A model generated the notes under the pieces. It did no database searches and was not told the DNA's origin. It saw nothing but the letters and a program-made list of their open reading frames with translations. Below are positions 24,775 through 32,132 of a DNA stretch of 33,828 bases, in pieces (position 1 is the first letter of the stretch; each line of letters starts with the position of its first letter). This DNA is from a virus: IMG/VR virus record IMGVR_UViG_3300044858_001304, positions 1-33,828 of that record. One strand, 5' to 3'. A program made the translations under genes and the position numbers.

Positions 24775-25446
24775 ATGTCTAATCCAGTTACTTTCTATCG
24801 CAGCAAAAAAGACGCCGCTGCCGCCTGCGGCAACATGTCGCAAACTTCTAAAATGGGATGCCAGAGCTTTGGCTTGCCAATTGCCGCATGTAATGTCGGC
24901 TCGAAGCTTCGCAACATTCCCGGTTCAACGTGCTCCAAATGTTATGCCGGCAAAGGGGCATATGCTCAGTATGCGTACACCGTGTTGCCTGCGCAGGAAA
25001 ACAGGCTGGCTCTGTTGCGGGATGCCCTATCCGATACCGGCAAGGCATGGGCATGGGCATATGCCATCGTTCGAATGATTGGCAAGGATACGCACTTCCG
25101 GTGGCATGATGCGGGAGACTTGCAAAGCTTGCCGCATCTCGAGTTGATCGCTCAGGTAGCTGTCGAGCTTCCGGCGGTAAAGTTCTGGCTCCCGACAAGG
25201 GAAAAGGCTGTCGTGTTGGCATACCTGCGGAAGCACGGAAGCTTCCCAGCCAACTTAGTGGTGCGAGTATCTGCCACTATGATCGATAGTGCGCCGCCTG
25301 CCATTGCCGGTACATGCGGATCGGCGGTCTACTCTGATAAGCCCATTGGCTTGGCTTGCATCTCCCCGCAACAGAATGGAGAATGCCGGGCTTGCCGGGC
25401 TTGTTGGTCGGCTGCCGTTCCGGTGGTTTCCTATCATGTCCATTAA
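24775..25446 (+). CDS. GP88-family phage protein (223 aa)
   Basis: Starts MSNPVTFYRSKKDA at ATG 24775. It carries motifs of the gene product 88 family known from mycobacteriophages and other phages: TCSKCYAGKG near 52-61, FRWHDAGDL at 108-116, FWLPTR at 137-142, and a C-terminal cysteine cluster with C195, C204, C207 and C210 (ECRACRACW). The conserved cysteines suggest metal or iron-sulfur binding. The biochemical role of GP88 proteins is not established to my knowledge. It lies in an early operon with other small unknown genes and overlaps the next start by 11 nt. Confidence 0.85.
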   Translation: MSNPVTFYRSKKDAAAACGNMSQTSKMGCQSFGLPIAACNVGSKLRNIPGSTCSKCYAGKGAYAQYAYTVLPAQENRLALLRDALSDTGKAWAWAYAIVRMIGKDTHFRWHDAGDLQSLPHLELIAQVAVELPAVKFWLPTREKAVVLAYLRKHGSFPANLVVRVSATMIDSAPPAIAGTCGSAVYSDKPIGLACISPQQNGECRACRACWSAAVPVVSYHVH

Positions 25447-25558
25447 CCAATTGATGGCAATCGCTACCGCCGAACGGCGGTTTAATCTCGGCCTGATCTC
25501 TGACTGGGAATACTACCGGGCCGTTGTTGAGTCTTACTTTATAGGGGCGCAAACATGA
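25436..25558 (+). CDS. Small hypothetical protein (40 aa)
   Basis: ATG 25436 lies inside the end of the GP88 gene and opens MSINQLMAIATAERRFNLG to FIGAQT, ending ATGA with the next gene. A longer frame upstream is inside GP88 and is not used. The protein is helical (ISDWEYYRAVVESYF). Overlap on both sides supports a translated small gene; function unknown. Confidence 0.5.
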   Translation: MSINQLMAIATAERRFNLGLISDWEYYRAVVESYFIGAQT

Positions 25559-25764
25559 AGCCGAAAAACCGCTATTCCGGCCTATCTGTCGCTCAATTGC
25601 GATACATCATCGATGATTCTGGGGCTGCTATGCGTCTTCACCAAAACAGCGGGAACCGCGCTCCTGAGTCCGGGCAATTGTGCGAAAGCAAATACGCTGA
25701 TCAGGTTAACGATGCCTGTTCGGAATTGTATCGGCGAAGTCTCAAAACATTGAAAGGGGAATAA
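25555..25764 (+). CDS. Small hypothetical protein (69 aa)
   Basis: ATG 25555 overlaps the previous stop as ATGA, behind TATAGGGGC. The sequence MKPKNRYSGLSVAQLRYII to RRSLKTLKGE is basic and helical, with a conserved-looking SVAQLRYIIDDSGAAMR block that I associate with small phage early proteins. No enzyme motif is seen. Probably an early regulator or host-interacting protein, but function cannot be assigned. Confidence 0.7.
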   Translation: MKPKNRYSGLSVAQLRYIIDDSGAAMRLHQNSGNRAPESGQLCESKYADQVNDACSELYRRSLKTLKGE

Positions 25765-25766
25765 TC

Positions 25767-26306
25767 ATGTTAACCATAGAATCCGGCCTGCAAAAGGCCG
25801 TTAGTAGGGGCTTGCTGAAATGGGCGGCTGGCCGTGCTATGTTCTGTCCCCATTGCGATACCGTTGCCGATTATCGCCGCTATGTGCTAGTGCATCGTGG
25901 CGACAATTCCCTTGCATGGGAAGGTTGCGCGGCCTGCTATGACAGGCTTGGCCTTGATCCGGTGCCCGATACATGGGAAGTTATCCGCGAAGCCGCCAGC
26001 AAGCCTCGCAAGCCGCCTGCATTGCCGCTCACGTCTACCATCCGCGACAAAAACGGCAAGCCGCAAGATATAGCTTGCTGCCGCGCATTCGATATGTACG
26101 GCCATACCTTTGTCGCGCATCCTAGCCTGGTTAATCCTGCCATGTGGGTGATAACGCATACCGGCACTGGAGCTGCGGCATGTGTCCCGCAAAAGTCTAA
26201 AGCCGCCGCTATCCGCATAGGAATGGCTAACCTTGATCGTGTTGGTCTTGACGGGTTCACTACGGCGCTGGCCTATGCCATGCAATCTATCTCTAAGGGG
26301 AAATAA
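25767..26306 (+). CDS. Zinc-ribbon hypothetical protein (179 aa)
   Basis: Starts at ATG 25767 two nt after the previous stop, with AAAGGGG upstream. A possible zinc ribbon is formed by CPHC near residue 27 and CAAC near residue 54. Residues 70-100 are Pro/Arg-rich. The C-terminal half holds a domain with YGHTFVAHPSLVNPAMWVIT, probably strand-rich and DNA- or ligand-binding. It is the largest gene in this part of the operon besides GP88. No family is recognised; zinc binding is inferred from cysteine spacing. Confidence 0.65.
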   Translation: MLTIESGLQKAVSRGLLKWAAGRAMFCPHCDTVADYRRYVLVHRGDNSLAWEGCAACYDRLGLDPVPDTWEVIREAASKPRKPPALPLTSTIRDKNGKPQDIACCRAFDMYGHTFVAHPSLVNPAMWVITHTGTGAAACVPQKSKAAAIRIGMANLDRVGLDGFTTALAYAMQSISKGK

Positions 26307-26308
26307 AC

Positions 26309-26470
26309 ATGCATACCATCCATCCGAAAGCCGCAGCCGCAGCCACCGCTGCCCGTAACTGGAAACGCTGGGGCGCATACGCTTCCTATCGCTACGCTGA
26401 AAAACGGGGCGCATTGCCCTATCTGACCATTGCGCGGGTTCTTGCCTGCGCGGAAAGGGCCGGGGTTTAA
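26309..26470 (+). CDS. Small basic hypothetical protein (53 aa)
   Basis: ATG 26309 two nt after the previous stop, behind AAGGGGAAATAAAC. It encodes MHTIHPKAAAAATAARNW followed by basic aromatic sequence (YASYRYAEKRGALPYL) and ends ACAERAGV. It is Ala-rich, basic and helical. Genes of similar size with basic aromatic sequence occur in phage early operons. Function unknown. Confidence 0.6.
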   Translation: MHTIHPKAAAAATAARNWKRWGAYASYRYAEKRGALPYLTIARVLACAERAGV

Positions 26471-26472
26471 CT

Positions 26473-26592
26473 ATGCACGACCCTGACGATTTCGACAGCT
26501 CAGGATTTGCCGACTTGTTGCAGGATGCAATTATTACCATCCTGCTGATGCTGCTAGGCTTGGCGATTATCTCGCCGTGGTGGCTAGTATGA
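26473..26592 (+). CDS. Small single-pass membrane protein (39 aa)
   Basis: ATG 26473 follows GGGG. An acidic N-terminus (MHDPDDFDSSGFADLLQDA) precedes one hydrophobic span (IITILLMLLGLAIISPWWLV). By charge the acidic end would face the periplasm or stay cytoplasmic near a basic partner. It overlaps the next tiny ORF as ATGA. It could be a superinfection-exclusion, host membrane or accessory holin-like protein; none can be chosen. Confidence 0.55.
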   Translation: MHDPDDFDSSGFADLLQDAIITILLMLLGLAIISPWWLV

Positions 26593-26651
26593 GCGCACTG
26601 ATTGCTTCCATCGTGGCATTGATCCTGATCATAATTCGCGGTATAATCTAA
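26589..26651 (+). CDS. Membrane micropeptide (20 aa)
   Basis: ATG 26589 overlaps the 39-aa gene's stop as ATGA. The peptide is MSALIASIVALILIIIRGII, almost wholly a membrane span. It is the last ORF before the terminator of the operon. Coupling supports translation, but at 20 residues it could also be chance. Confidence 0.4.
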   Translation: MSALIASIVALILIIIRGII

Positions 26652-26692
26652 TTCCCCTCGCGCCGCTGTTCTGGGAAGCTCGGCGGCGCATT

Positions 26693-26728
26693 ATCCCGAA
26701 ACCGTTTAAGTCGCTTCGGGATTTTTTT
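26693..26728 (+). terminator. Rho-independent terminator of the early rightward operon
   Basis: ATCCCGAA (26693-26700) pairs perfectly with TTCGGGAT (26715-26722) around a 14-nt loop, followed by seven T residues. A second GC-rich stem, GCGCCGC (26660-26666) with GCGGCGC (26683-26689), lies just upstream. No T-run exists on the minus strand, so it stops rightward transcription before it meets the leftward primase operon. Confidence 0.85.
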
Positions 26729-26924
26729 CGCCTATAGCATGTGCATTGCAGGCAGCTATAGCCTCTTTAGATGTTGCGTATATGCCTATGGTACGGCGAG
26801 CGCATTGCGGCCCGTGTAAAGCCGTATATCCGGTGCTGAATCGCATTATCAGATACGTCTCGGATCTAAGGGTTATCTTTCCGGTGCGGCGGAATTGCAG
26901 AGGCTCAGAATTCATCTGGTGCAT
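26706..26924 (-). CDS. Small hypothetical protein downstream of primase (72 aa)
   Basis: Opens at ATG 26924 within the 3' end of the primase gene; ATG 26915 three codons later is an alternative. The sequence has a strand-like block (TGKITLRSETYLIMRFSTG), then IGIYATSKEAIAACNAHAIG, resembling small phage proteins with a terminal helix. It overlaps the terminator region of the opposite operon. It is basic; function unknown. Support is moderate: correct strand, overlap with primase and protein-like composition. Confidence 0.5.
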   Translation of the reverse strand: MHQMNSEPLQFRRTGKITLRSETYLIMRFSTGYTALHGPQCARRTIGIYATSKEAIAACNAHAIGEKNPEAT

Positions 26925-29373
26925 TCCATCCTGATGCAGGGGCCGGGACTATATCCAAGCCAAGGATATACCGTGCTCCCGATCCTCCCTTAGCCTTTCC
27001 ATATCCCCGAGCTTCCATCCTCTGGCTGAATCGCTTCTGGCTCACCACGCCTTCCCCATGCGATTCAACAAACGCTTTATAGCTTCGGTATGCCTCGCCG
27101 GATTGCACCTTAAGCGAAGCACCTACCGTGCATTGTTCTTCGATCCAGCGACCCATCGTATCCTCTTCTGCAAGGTATGCATGGGTGGCATCCTTGACCT
27201 GCTGGGGCTTCGACAATCCTATACGCTGCCATTCCAGGCATCCATCGATCATCCATTGCATGATTGCCGGCCATTCCTCTCGGAGCAATTCCGGCAGGTT
27301 CTGGATGCGGTCTGCCTCTGGGATCGAATCGGGGAATTCTACAAAGTGCATGCGGCGGCGGATTTCCTCGCCGGTATTCTTAAAAGCCGGTTTGAAGTTC
27401 CCGTTGATCATCAGCTTGAATTCTGGCTTGAAGGTGAATTGCTTCTCATACAGTCTCCGTGCCGATACCGTATCCCGGCCCGTGATCAGTTTAAGCAATG
27501 CCTCGTTCCATCGTGCGCCCTCGTCGGGTTCGCTGGTGCGTACCATCCGAGCACCTGCAAGGCAGGCCATCTCTTCCGTATGCCGTTCGTGCTTGCTTTC
27601 CATAAGCATCTCTATCTTCGCCGTGGCGCAGTATCCGCCCTCGTCGGCTTTCCCAAGGATGTCGCCTATGCAGTCTATAAATTTCGACTTGCCACTATTC
27701 CCGGCCCCGTGGATGAACAGGAATCCCTCCTCCCGGCAGTCTCCGGTCAGGATGTAACCGCACCATCTCTGGTAGTAATCGCGCATCTCTTTGTCGCCAC
27801 GGGTGCATCGATCCAGAACTTTGTCCCATTGCGGATGCTTGCCGCGCTTCGGGGATACTGCTGCCTGCCTGGTTATCATATCACTGCGTTCGGGTGCGCG
27901 TACCTTTCCGGTTTTGAGATCCAGCGTACCTTCTGGAGTACCCATCAACCAAGGGTTCGCATCCCACTGTGCAGGTAGCGTGGCATGGGCAGGAATACAG
28001 GCGGCAAGGTCGCGCACGTTGGCTATGTTGCGTTTTGTGCATAAGGCTTTACGCGCAGTCTCGGATAGCGACTTCGCTTCAAGCCAGTATGTAGCTCGAG
28101 TCATTTCCTCGCCAATGATATTTGTGATGCCATTGATCTCATCAATGCACCACCTAGCACCATCCCACTTAACCCACTTACCCCATGCGACAACGTAGCA
28201 CCAGTCCTTGCCATCGTGGTTCGACCAGTGACGAGCCATGCTGAGTTCTGAGAATTCCGGCGGAAGGTAGTCCTGCGTGATAGCTGTATGCGGCTTTATC
28301 TTGGTGACGTTTGGAGGGAGTTGTTCTGCTGGTGGCGGGAGGATTGTGGGATCAAGGACGGGGACGTATTCACCTTCTATCGGCGCGTTTTGCACAGTTT
28401 TTTTTTCCTGTTCGAGTTTATGCTTTTCGAGTTCGCGGCTTGTCAGCAACGAAACACGCTCCTCTGCAAACGTCACGATATCGTCCCTAGTCCATCCCTC
28501 CGATACCGCATCTGCCAGATCCCATCCTTGGGGTCTGCAACTCGTGTCTAGATAGCGTACTGTGCATCCTATCGCCATCAAATGTGCCGCGACTCCGTAC
28601 ATGGCTTGTTCGCCTGCTGCGTCAGCGTCGGGAACCAAAAGTATATTCCTGTTCGCCAGCGGATGCCAATCTACTTTCTTGACGGCATTCGATCCTCCCG
28701 GCCATGTGATGCAGACCATCCCCGGCAACAGCACCTGCGCTGCATCTGCCGCCTTCTCGCCTTCAACTATGCAGACCTTTGCATTCGGCCTTTCTGCCAG
28801 CCTGTCGAGTCCGTACAGTGGTCGCACCGGACTCCATACCTTGCACCGCCAGGATGGTTCGACATTGGCACTCATGCGGCCATACGTCCACGGGCGATAG
28901 TCCTTACTGCCGTCTGGCTTGAGGTAGCGAACTACATATCCCATAGGTACGCCGCGTGAATCACGGTAGCACCATGTCTGCTGGATTTTCATATTCGGCA
29001 GATCGAAGCTATCGTATGATTCCAGAGGCTCCATGCTCGTCCAAGCATTCGGCTTGATGGGCTTTTCTGGGATGATTCGGTGATCATTGCGAACGAAGTG
29101 GTTTGCCTCTAGACGCTTGATTGCCTCGCCTTCATCACAGCACTCGAACTCCTTGATGACGTCGATGATTGTCCCTGTCTTCCCGCAGGCAGAGTGACAA
29201 TGCACCCGCCATATTCCATCATCTCCCTCGAACACCGACATGCTTGGATTGTTGTCATCGTGCCAGATGCATTTGCATGAGTACTGATGTCCGCGCTGGA
29301 TCAACTCCACACCATAGCCGGTCAGTACGTTGATGATGTTGGTATTGCGCTTGAGTTCAGTCAAGTCTGTCAC
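26905..29373 (-). CDS. Primase-helicase: CHC2 zinc finger, TOPRIM, D5/SF3 helicase (822 aa)
   Basis: A GTG start at 29373 has GGGGAGG 7 nt upstream and overlaps the previous stop as GTGA; a TTG six codons earlier is less likely. A CHC2-type zinc finger spans about 33-63 (C35, H38, C59, C63). The TOPRIM domain shows VEGEKA at 203-208 and PDADAAG at 248-254. After a D5-N-like region (WLMGTPEGTLDL), the SF3 helicase has Walker A GAGNSGKS at 556-563, then GARMVRTSEPDEG and arginines in EEIRRRMHF. It would make primers and unwind DNA at the phage origin, as P4 alpha and D5-like proteins do. The iteron region at 23.7-24.1 kb is a possible target. Confidence 0.93.
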   Translation of the reverse strand: MTDLTELKRNTNIINVLTGYGVELIQRGHQYSCKCIWHDDNNPSMSVFEGDDGIWRVHCHSACGKTGTIIDVIKEFECCDEGEAIKRLEANHFVRNDHRIIPEKPIKPNAWTSMEPLESYDSFDLPNMKIQQTWCYRDSRGVPMGYVVRYLKPDGSKDYRPWTYGRMSANVEPSWRCKVWSPVRPLYGLDRLAERPNAKVCIVEGEKAADAAQVLLPGMVCITWPGGSNAVKKVDWHPLANRNILLVPDADAAGEQAMYGVAAHLMAIGCTVRYLDTSCRPQGWDLADAVSEGWTRDDIVTFAEERVSLLTSRELEKHKLEQEKKTVQNAPIEGEYVPVLDPTILPPPAEQLPPNVTKIKPHTAITQDYLPPEFSELSMARHWSNHDGKDWCYVVAWGKWVKWDGARWCIDEINGITNIIGEEMTRATYWLEAKSLSETARKALCTKRNIANVRDLAACIPAHATLPAQWDANPWLMGTPEGTLDLKTGKVRAPERSDMITRQAAVSPKRGKHPQWDKVLDRCTRGDKEMRDYYQRWCGYILTGDCREEGFLFIHGAGNSGKSKFIDCIGDILGKADEGGYCATAKIEMLMESKHERHTEEMACLAGARMVRTSEPDEGARWNEALLKLITGRDTVSARRLYEKQFTFKPEFKLMINGNFKPAFKNTGEEIRRRMHFVEFPDSIPEADRIQNLPELLREEWPAIMQWMIDGCLEWQRIGLSKPQQVKDATHAYLAEEDTMGRWIEEQCTVGASLKVQSGEAYRSYKAFVESHGEGVVSQKRFSQRMEARGYGKAKGGSGARYILGLDIVPAPASGWNAPDEF

Positions 29374-29513
29374 AGCATTGCCTCCCCGCAACGATCCATC
29401 GCATGTTCGTACTTCTGCGTCGGAGTTAGCTCTGGTATCGGCTTGCGTTCGCGCAGCAGCGGCTCACCGAATTCATCGTACTTGGTGACTATCCATTCTT
29501 GTTCTTGGCTCAC
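29370..29513 (-). CDS. Small hypothetical protein between Cro-like and primase genes (47 aa)
   Basis: The GTG at 29513 overlaps the Cro-like stop as GTGA and has GGAGGA 7 nt upstream, so the long upstream extension of the frame is rejected. The protein is acidic (SQEQEWIVTKYDEFGEPLL, then ELTPTQKYEHAMDRCGEAML). It ends overlapping the primase start. No family is recognised. Coupled position suggests a role with primase or replication control. Confidence 0.6.
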   Translation of the reverse strand: MSQEQEWIVTKYDEFGEPLLRERKPIPELTPTQKYEHAMDRCGEAML

Positions 29514-29692
29514 TTCTTGTTCCTCCGCGCCACAAGCTTGCCGCCAGTAGCGGCCTCCAGTATGCGCTGCGCCTTGTACGGGATTGCACCAGATTTTTCC
29601 CAGTGCCGAATGGCAGGTTCCGTATAGCCAATCGCAAGCGCAATAGCCAAACGGTTGCCTCCGTAGTGATCCATCAATTGTTTGAGTGTCAT
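29510..29692 (-). CDS. cro: Cro-like helix-turn-helix regulator (60 aa)
   Basis: MTLKQLMDHYGGNRLAIALA followed by IGYTEPAIRHWEKSGAIP is the compact helix-turn-helix of P22-type Cro/YdaS-like proteins, ending in a basic tail (KLVARRNKK). It is the first gene of the leftward replication operon and sits next to a perfect TTTTGCA-N5-TGCAAAA palindrome, a likely binding site. Cro proteins repress early promoters and drive lytic growth. No CI partner is visible in the window; it may be outside or absent. Confidence 0.8.
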   Translation of the reverse strand: MTLKQLMDHYGGNRLAIALAIGYTEPAIRHWEKSGAIPYKAQRILEAATGGKLVARRNKK

Positions 29693-29739
29693 GGTATAGC
29701 CCTATGTGAATATGCGTCATTGTGGCATACCGAAAAATA

Positions 29740-29758
29740 TTTTGCAATAGATGCAAAA
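29740..29758. promoter_or_regulatory. Operator-like palindrome between Cro-like gene and rightward operon
   Basis: Perfect 7-bp inverted repeat TTTTGCA-ATAGA-TGCAAAA. On the minus strand it covers a TTGCAA that could be the -35 of the cro promoter (17 nt to CACAAT), and it sits just upstream of the rightward -35 box at 29764. One bound dimer could therefore control both directions. A matching near-palindrome lies at 24102-24120. Confidence 0.55.
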
Positions 29759-29763
29759 AACTC

Positions 29764-29792
29764 TTGCGCTCTCCGATTCCATGTGGTCTAAT
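29764..29792 (+). promoter_or_regulatory. Candidate promoter of the recombination/replication operon
   Basis: TTGCGC (29764-29769), exactly 17 nt, then TCTAAT (29787-29792) match -35 and -10 consensus at four and five of six positions. It lies 34 nt before the first rightward gene and directly beside the operator-like palindrome. Confidence 0.5.
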
Positions 29793-29826
29793 CCTTCTCA
29801 CGCAATCACGAAACGGGAGTAACAAG

Positions 29827-30027
29827 GTGGCTAACACAAGGATCTACGGAGTGCAGGACAACAAGACCGGAGACATTACTCTGGTCGAGTCCTTCGATGC
29901 AAGCAGGGCTTTGGCCTTCGTTGCCAAGGTCAATTACGATGTCAAGCCTGTCAGTGCAACCACTCTGGCTAAGATGCTGGAGCAAGGCTACACCGTGCAG
30001 CAGGCTTCTGTCAAAAAGGAAATCTGA
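29827..30027 (+). CDS. Small conserved hypothetical protein (66 aa)
   Basis: GTG 29827 follows GGGAGTAACAAG and gives MANTRIYGVQDNKTGDITLVE. The longer frame upstream runs through the promoter and is not used. The pattern TRIYGVQDNKTGDITLVES then SRALAFVAK resembles small early proteins of proteobacterial prophages. It may be a regulator or host-interacting protein; no function is assigned. Confidence 0.7.
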   Translation: MANTRIYGVQDNKTGDITLVESFDASRALAFVAKVNYDVKPVSATTLAKMLEQGYTVQQASVKKEI

Positions 30028-30028
30028 C

Positions 30029-30256
30029 ATGTGCCAGCAGCAATTCCAAGCTGAAGTTTCCGACGAGGAAGAGATTCTCGCCGTGCGCCTCAACACCACC
30101 GACGATCTGTTCAACCTGATGGTGGCAATGAACCGCGCCTACCTCGAGCAGATGGAAGCCGACATGGAGCCGCACAAGCGTTCCGGCTATCTGGAGCAGA
30201 TGTGCGAGCAGGCCGATATGCGCCGCAAAGAGAAAAGGGAGAATGGCTATGAGTAA
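30029..30256 (+). CDS. Acidic helical hypothetical protein (75 aa)
   Basis: ATG 30029 lies one nt after the previous stop, behind AAGGAAATCTGAC. The sequence MCQQQFQAEVSDEEEILAV through YLEQMEADMEPHKRSGYLE is acidic, Met/Gln-rich and helical, ending in a basic turn (RRKEKRENGYE). It overlaps the next gene by eight nt. Likely an oligomeric helical protein; no family recognised. Confidence 0.65.
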   Translation: MCQQQFQAEVSDEEEILAVRLNTTDDLFNLMVAMNRAYLEQMEADMEPHKRSGYLEQMCEQADMRRKEKRENGYE

Positions 30257-30464
30257 GTACAAGTTCCGCGCCACTGCGGTCACCGACCTCGACGCCGGTT
30301 ACGGTGGACGCTTTATCAACGTCGAACTCGACATGGATACGCCGCAAGCCAAAGCAGCATTCATCACGCTGGCCGGAGACACGCGGTTGAACGAGTTGGG
30401 GGAATGGATGGCTGAGTTGGGCTACAACATTGCCGAAATCGACATCGACAAGGAGGCCGCATGA
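30249..30464 (+). CDS. Small hypothetical protein (71 aa)
   Basis: ATG 30249 is chosen because GGGAGA lies 6 nt upstream; ATG 30243 is too close. The protein MSKYKFRATAVTDLDAGYG continues as a strand-helix-strand-like fold with acidic C-terminus (YNIAEIDIDKEAA). It overlaps the exonuclease gene start as ATGA. Function unknown; the company suggests a recombination or replication accessory. Confidence 0.65.
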   Translation: MSKYKFRATAVTDLDAGYGGRFINVELDMDTPQAKAAFITLAGDTRLNELGEWMAELGYNIAEIDIDKEAA

Positions 30465-31243
30465 ACACCATCCTCGACATGCCGGCCAGCGAGTATCACG
30501 CTCACGAAGCCGTAAGCAATTCGCTCATCAGCAAGATTCTCAAGTCACCGGCACATGCACGCGCCTATCTGGACGGTGCCACCGACGAGCAGACGCCTGC
30601 AATGGCTTTCGGTACGGCCTTTCATATGGCGGTGCTGGAGCCTTTGAAATTCAACGGAGCCTATAGCGTGTTCGACATGGACGGGCGCACCAAGGAAGGC
30701 AAGGCGGCGAAGCAGGCCATGCTAGATGCCGGCCAGACGATCATCAGCGCGGCTGATTGGGAAACCATTCAAGGTATGTGCGTGTCGATCCTTCGTCACC
30801 CTACGGCATCGGCACTCCTGACGGATGGCGTATCCGAATCGTCCTACTTCTGGACGGACAAGGATACCGGGCTTGAATGCAAGTGCCGCCCTGACTTCCA
30901 ATCAATCGGAACGCCATACATCGTTGATCTGAAATCCACCGAGGACGCATCACCGGCAGGATTCGCAAGGAGCGTGGCAGCTTACGGCTATCACCGGCAG
31001 GCGGCGCACTACATGGCCGGCACCGGAGCGGATTCGTTCTACTTCGTTGCCGTCGAGAAGAAAGCACCTTACGCTGTTGCCGTGTATGAGTTGGATGCCC
31101 TGGCGCTTGATCAGGGATGGCGGGAAGTGCGCCGTGCGCTCGACTACTGGTCGGACTGCACCACCGCACAGATGTTCCCCGGCTATCAGGAAGATATCGT
31201 AACTTTGAGTCTGCCCAATTGGGCTATGAAGGAGGATGTATGA
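30461..31243 (+). CDS. RecE-like PD-(D/E)xK exonuclease (260 aa)
   Basis: ATG 30461 overlaps the previous stop as ATGA. The fold is recognised by AFGTAFHMAVLEP near 49-61 with conserved His, RPDF at 143-146, DLKST at 156-160, and the QxxxY motif (Q180, Y184) in YHRQAAHY. These match the RecE C-terminal nuclease (exonuclease VIII-like; DUF3799-type) that resects duplex DNA 5' to 3'. Only the nuclease domain is present. It is followed at once by a putative annealing protein, the classic exonuclease-annealase pairing. Confidence 0.85.
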   Translation: MNTILDMPASEYHAHEAVSNSLISKILKSPAHARAYLDGATDEQTPAMAFGTAFHMAVLEPLKFNGAYSVFDMDGRTKEGKAAKQAMLDAGQTIISAADWETIQGMCVSILRHPTASALLTDGVSESSYFWTDKDTGLECKCRPDFQSIGTPYIVDLKSTEDASPAGFARSVAAYGYHRQAAHYMAGTGADSFYFVAVEKKAPYAVAVYELDALALDQGWREVRRALDYWSDCTTAQMFPGYQEDIVTLSLPNWAMKEDV

Positions 31244-32130
31244 ACACCGCAATCGTCCCGTTTCAAGATATCCAGCAGATGGCAACCGCCGTCGCCAAGT
31301 CCGGTCTGTTTGGCATGAAGACGCCGGAACAGGCTATCGCCCTGATGCTCGTCGCGCAGTCCGAGGGCTTGCACCCTGCCCGTGCCGCGATGGAGTACCA
31401 CGTTATCCAAGGCCGTCCCGCACTCAAGGCAGACGCCATGCTTGCTCGCTTCCAGAACGCAGGCGGCAAGGTATCGTGGAAGTCCTACACCGATGCAGAC
31501 GTTACCGGTGTGTTCTCGCATCCTTCTGGCGGCGAGGTTTCGATCCAATGGACGTTCGACATGGCAACCAAGGCCGGGCTGACCAAGAACCCGACATGGA
31601 AGCAGTATCCCCGCGCCATGCTCCGCGCCCGTTGCATATCTGAGGGCATCCGCACCGTGTATCCAGGCGTGTCTGTCGGAATCTATACGCCGGAAGAGGT
31701 TCAGGACTTCACCCCGGCTCCTGAGAAGGACGTTACTCCTGTGGCTGAACCTACGCCCATGCCAGAGAAGATCAAGGCCGCTGCCGCCAAGGTATCCGGC
31801 AAGACGCGCAAGCCTGACCTCAACGTGATCGAAGGCGAAGCCACGCACGTTCGCGGCACCGTCAGCGGTGATCCGCTGGAGTCCGACCTGTCCGGTATCG
31901 GCCCTGATCGTCCCGCCGAGGAAGCCGTGAAGAGCAAGGTAGTCCACGCTTTCGCTTCCATTGGCTTCACCCTGCCCATGCTGGAAGAGGAATACGGCAA
32001 GCCGATGCAGGACTGGATGGAGTCCGATATCCCTGAGTTGCGCGAAGTTATGAAGTCGCTGAAGATCGCTGCGGCTAACGCCAAGGCGCAGGCAGAGGAG
32101 ATGCAGCAGCCTGGTGACGGGGAGATCTGA
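31240..32130 (+). CDS. Putative single-strand annealing protein, RecT/Red-beta-like (296 aa)
   Basis: ATG 31240 follows GGAGGATGT and overlaps the exonuclease stop. The N-terminal 170 residues contain a block typical of phage annealing-protein relatives: MATAVAKSGLFGMKTPEQ, AMEYHVIQGRPALKADAML and WKQYPRAMLRARCISEGIRT. The middle is Pro/Ala-rich linker. The C-terminal region is acidic helix (GKPMQDWMESDIPELREVM). Annealases coat the 3' single strand made by the partner exonuclease and pair it with complementary DNA. The family link rests on pattern and gene order, so structure-based confirmation is needed. Confidence 0.7.
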   Translation: MNTAIVPFQDIQQMATAVAKSGLFGMKTPEQAIALMLVAQSEGLHPARAAMEYHVIQGRPALKADAMLARFQNAGGKVSWKSYTDADVTGVFSHPSGGEVSIQWTFDMATKAGLTKNPTWKQYPRAMLRARCISEGIRTVYPGVSVGIYTPEEVQDFTPAPEKDVTPVAEPTPMPEKIKAAAAKVSGKTRKPDLNVIEGEATHVRGTVSGDPLESDLSGIGPDRPAEEAVKSKVVHAFASIGFTLPMLEEEYGKPMQDWMESDIPELREVMKSLKIAAANAKAQAEEMQQPGDGEI

Positions 32131-32132
32131 GC

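Noticed and set aside
27058-27978. Rightward 306-codon frame opposite the primase-helicase
   Set aside because: It lies wholly within the reverse strand of the helicase domain with intact motifs; no ribosome site or promoter supports it.
29514-29837. Long N-terminal extension of the 47-aa gene
   Set aside because: It is out of frame across the Cro-like gene and its promoter; the GTG at 29513 has a strong ribosome site and stop-start overlap.
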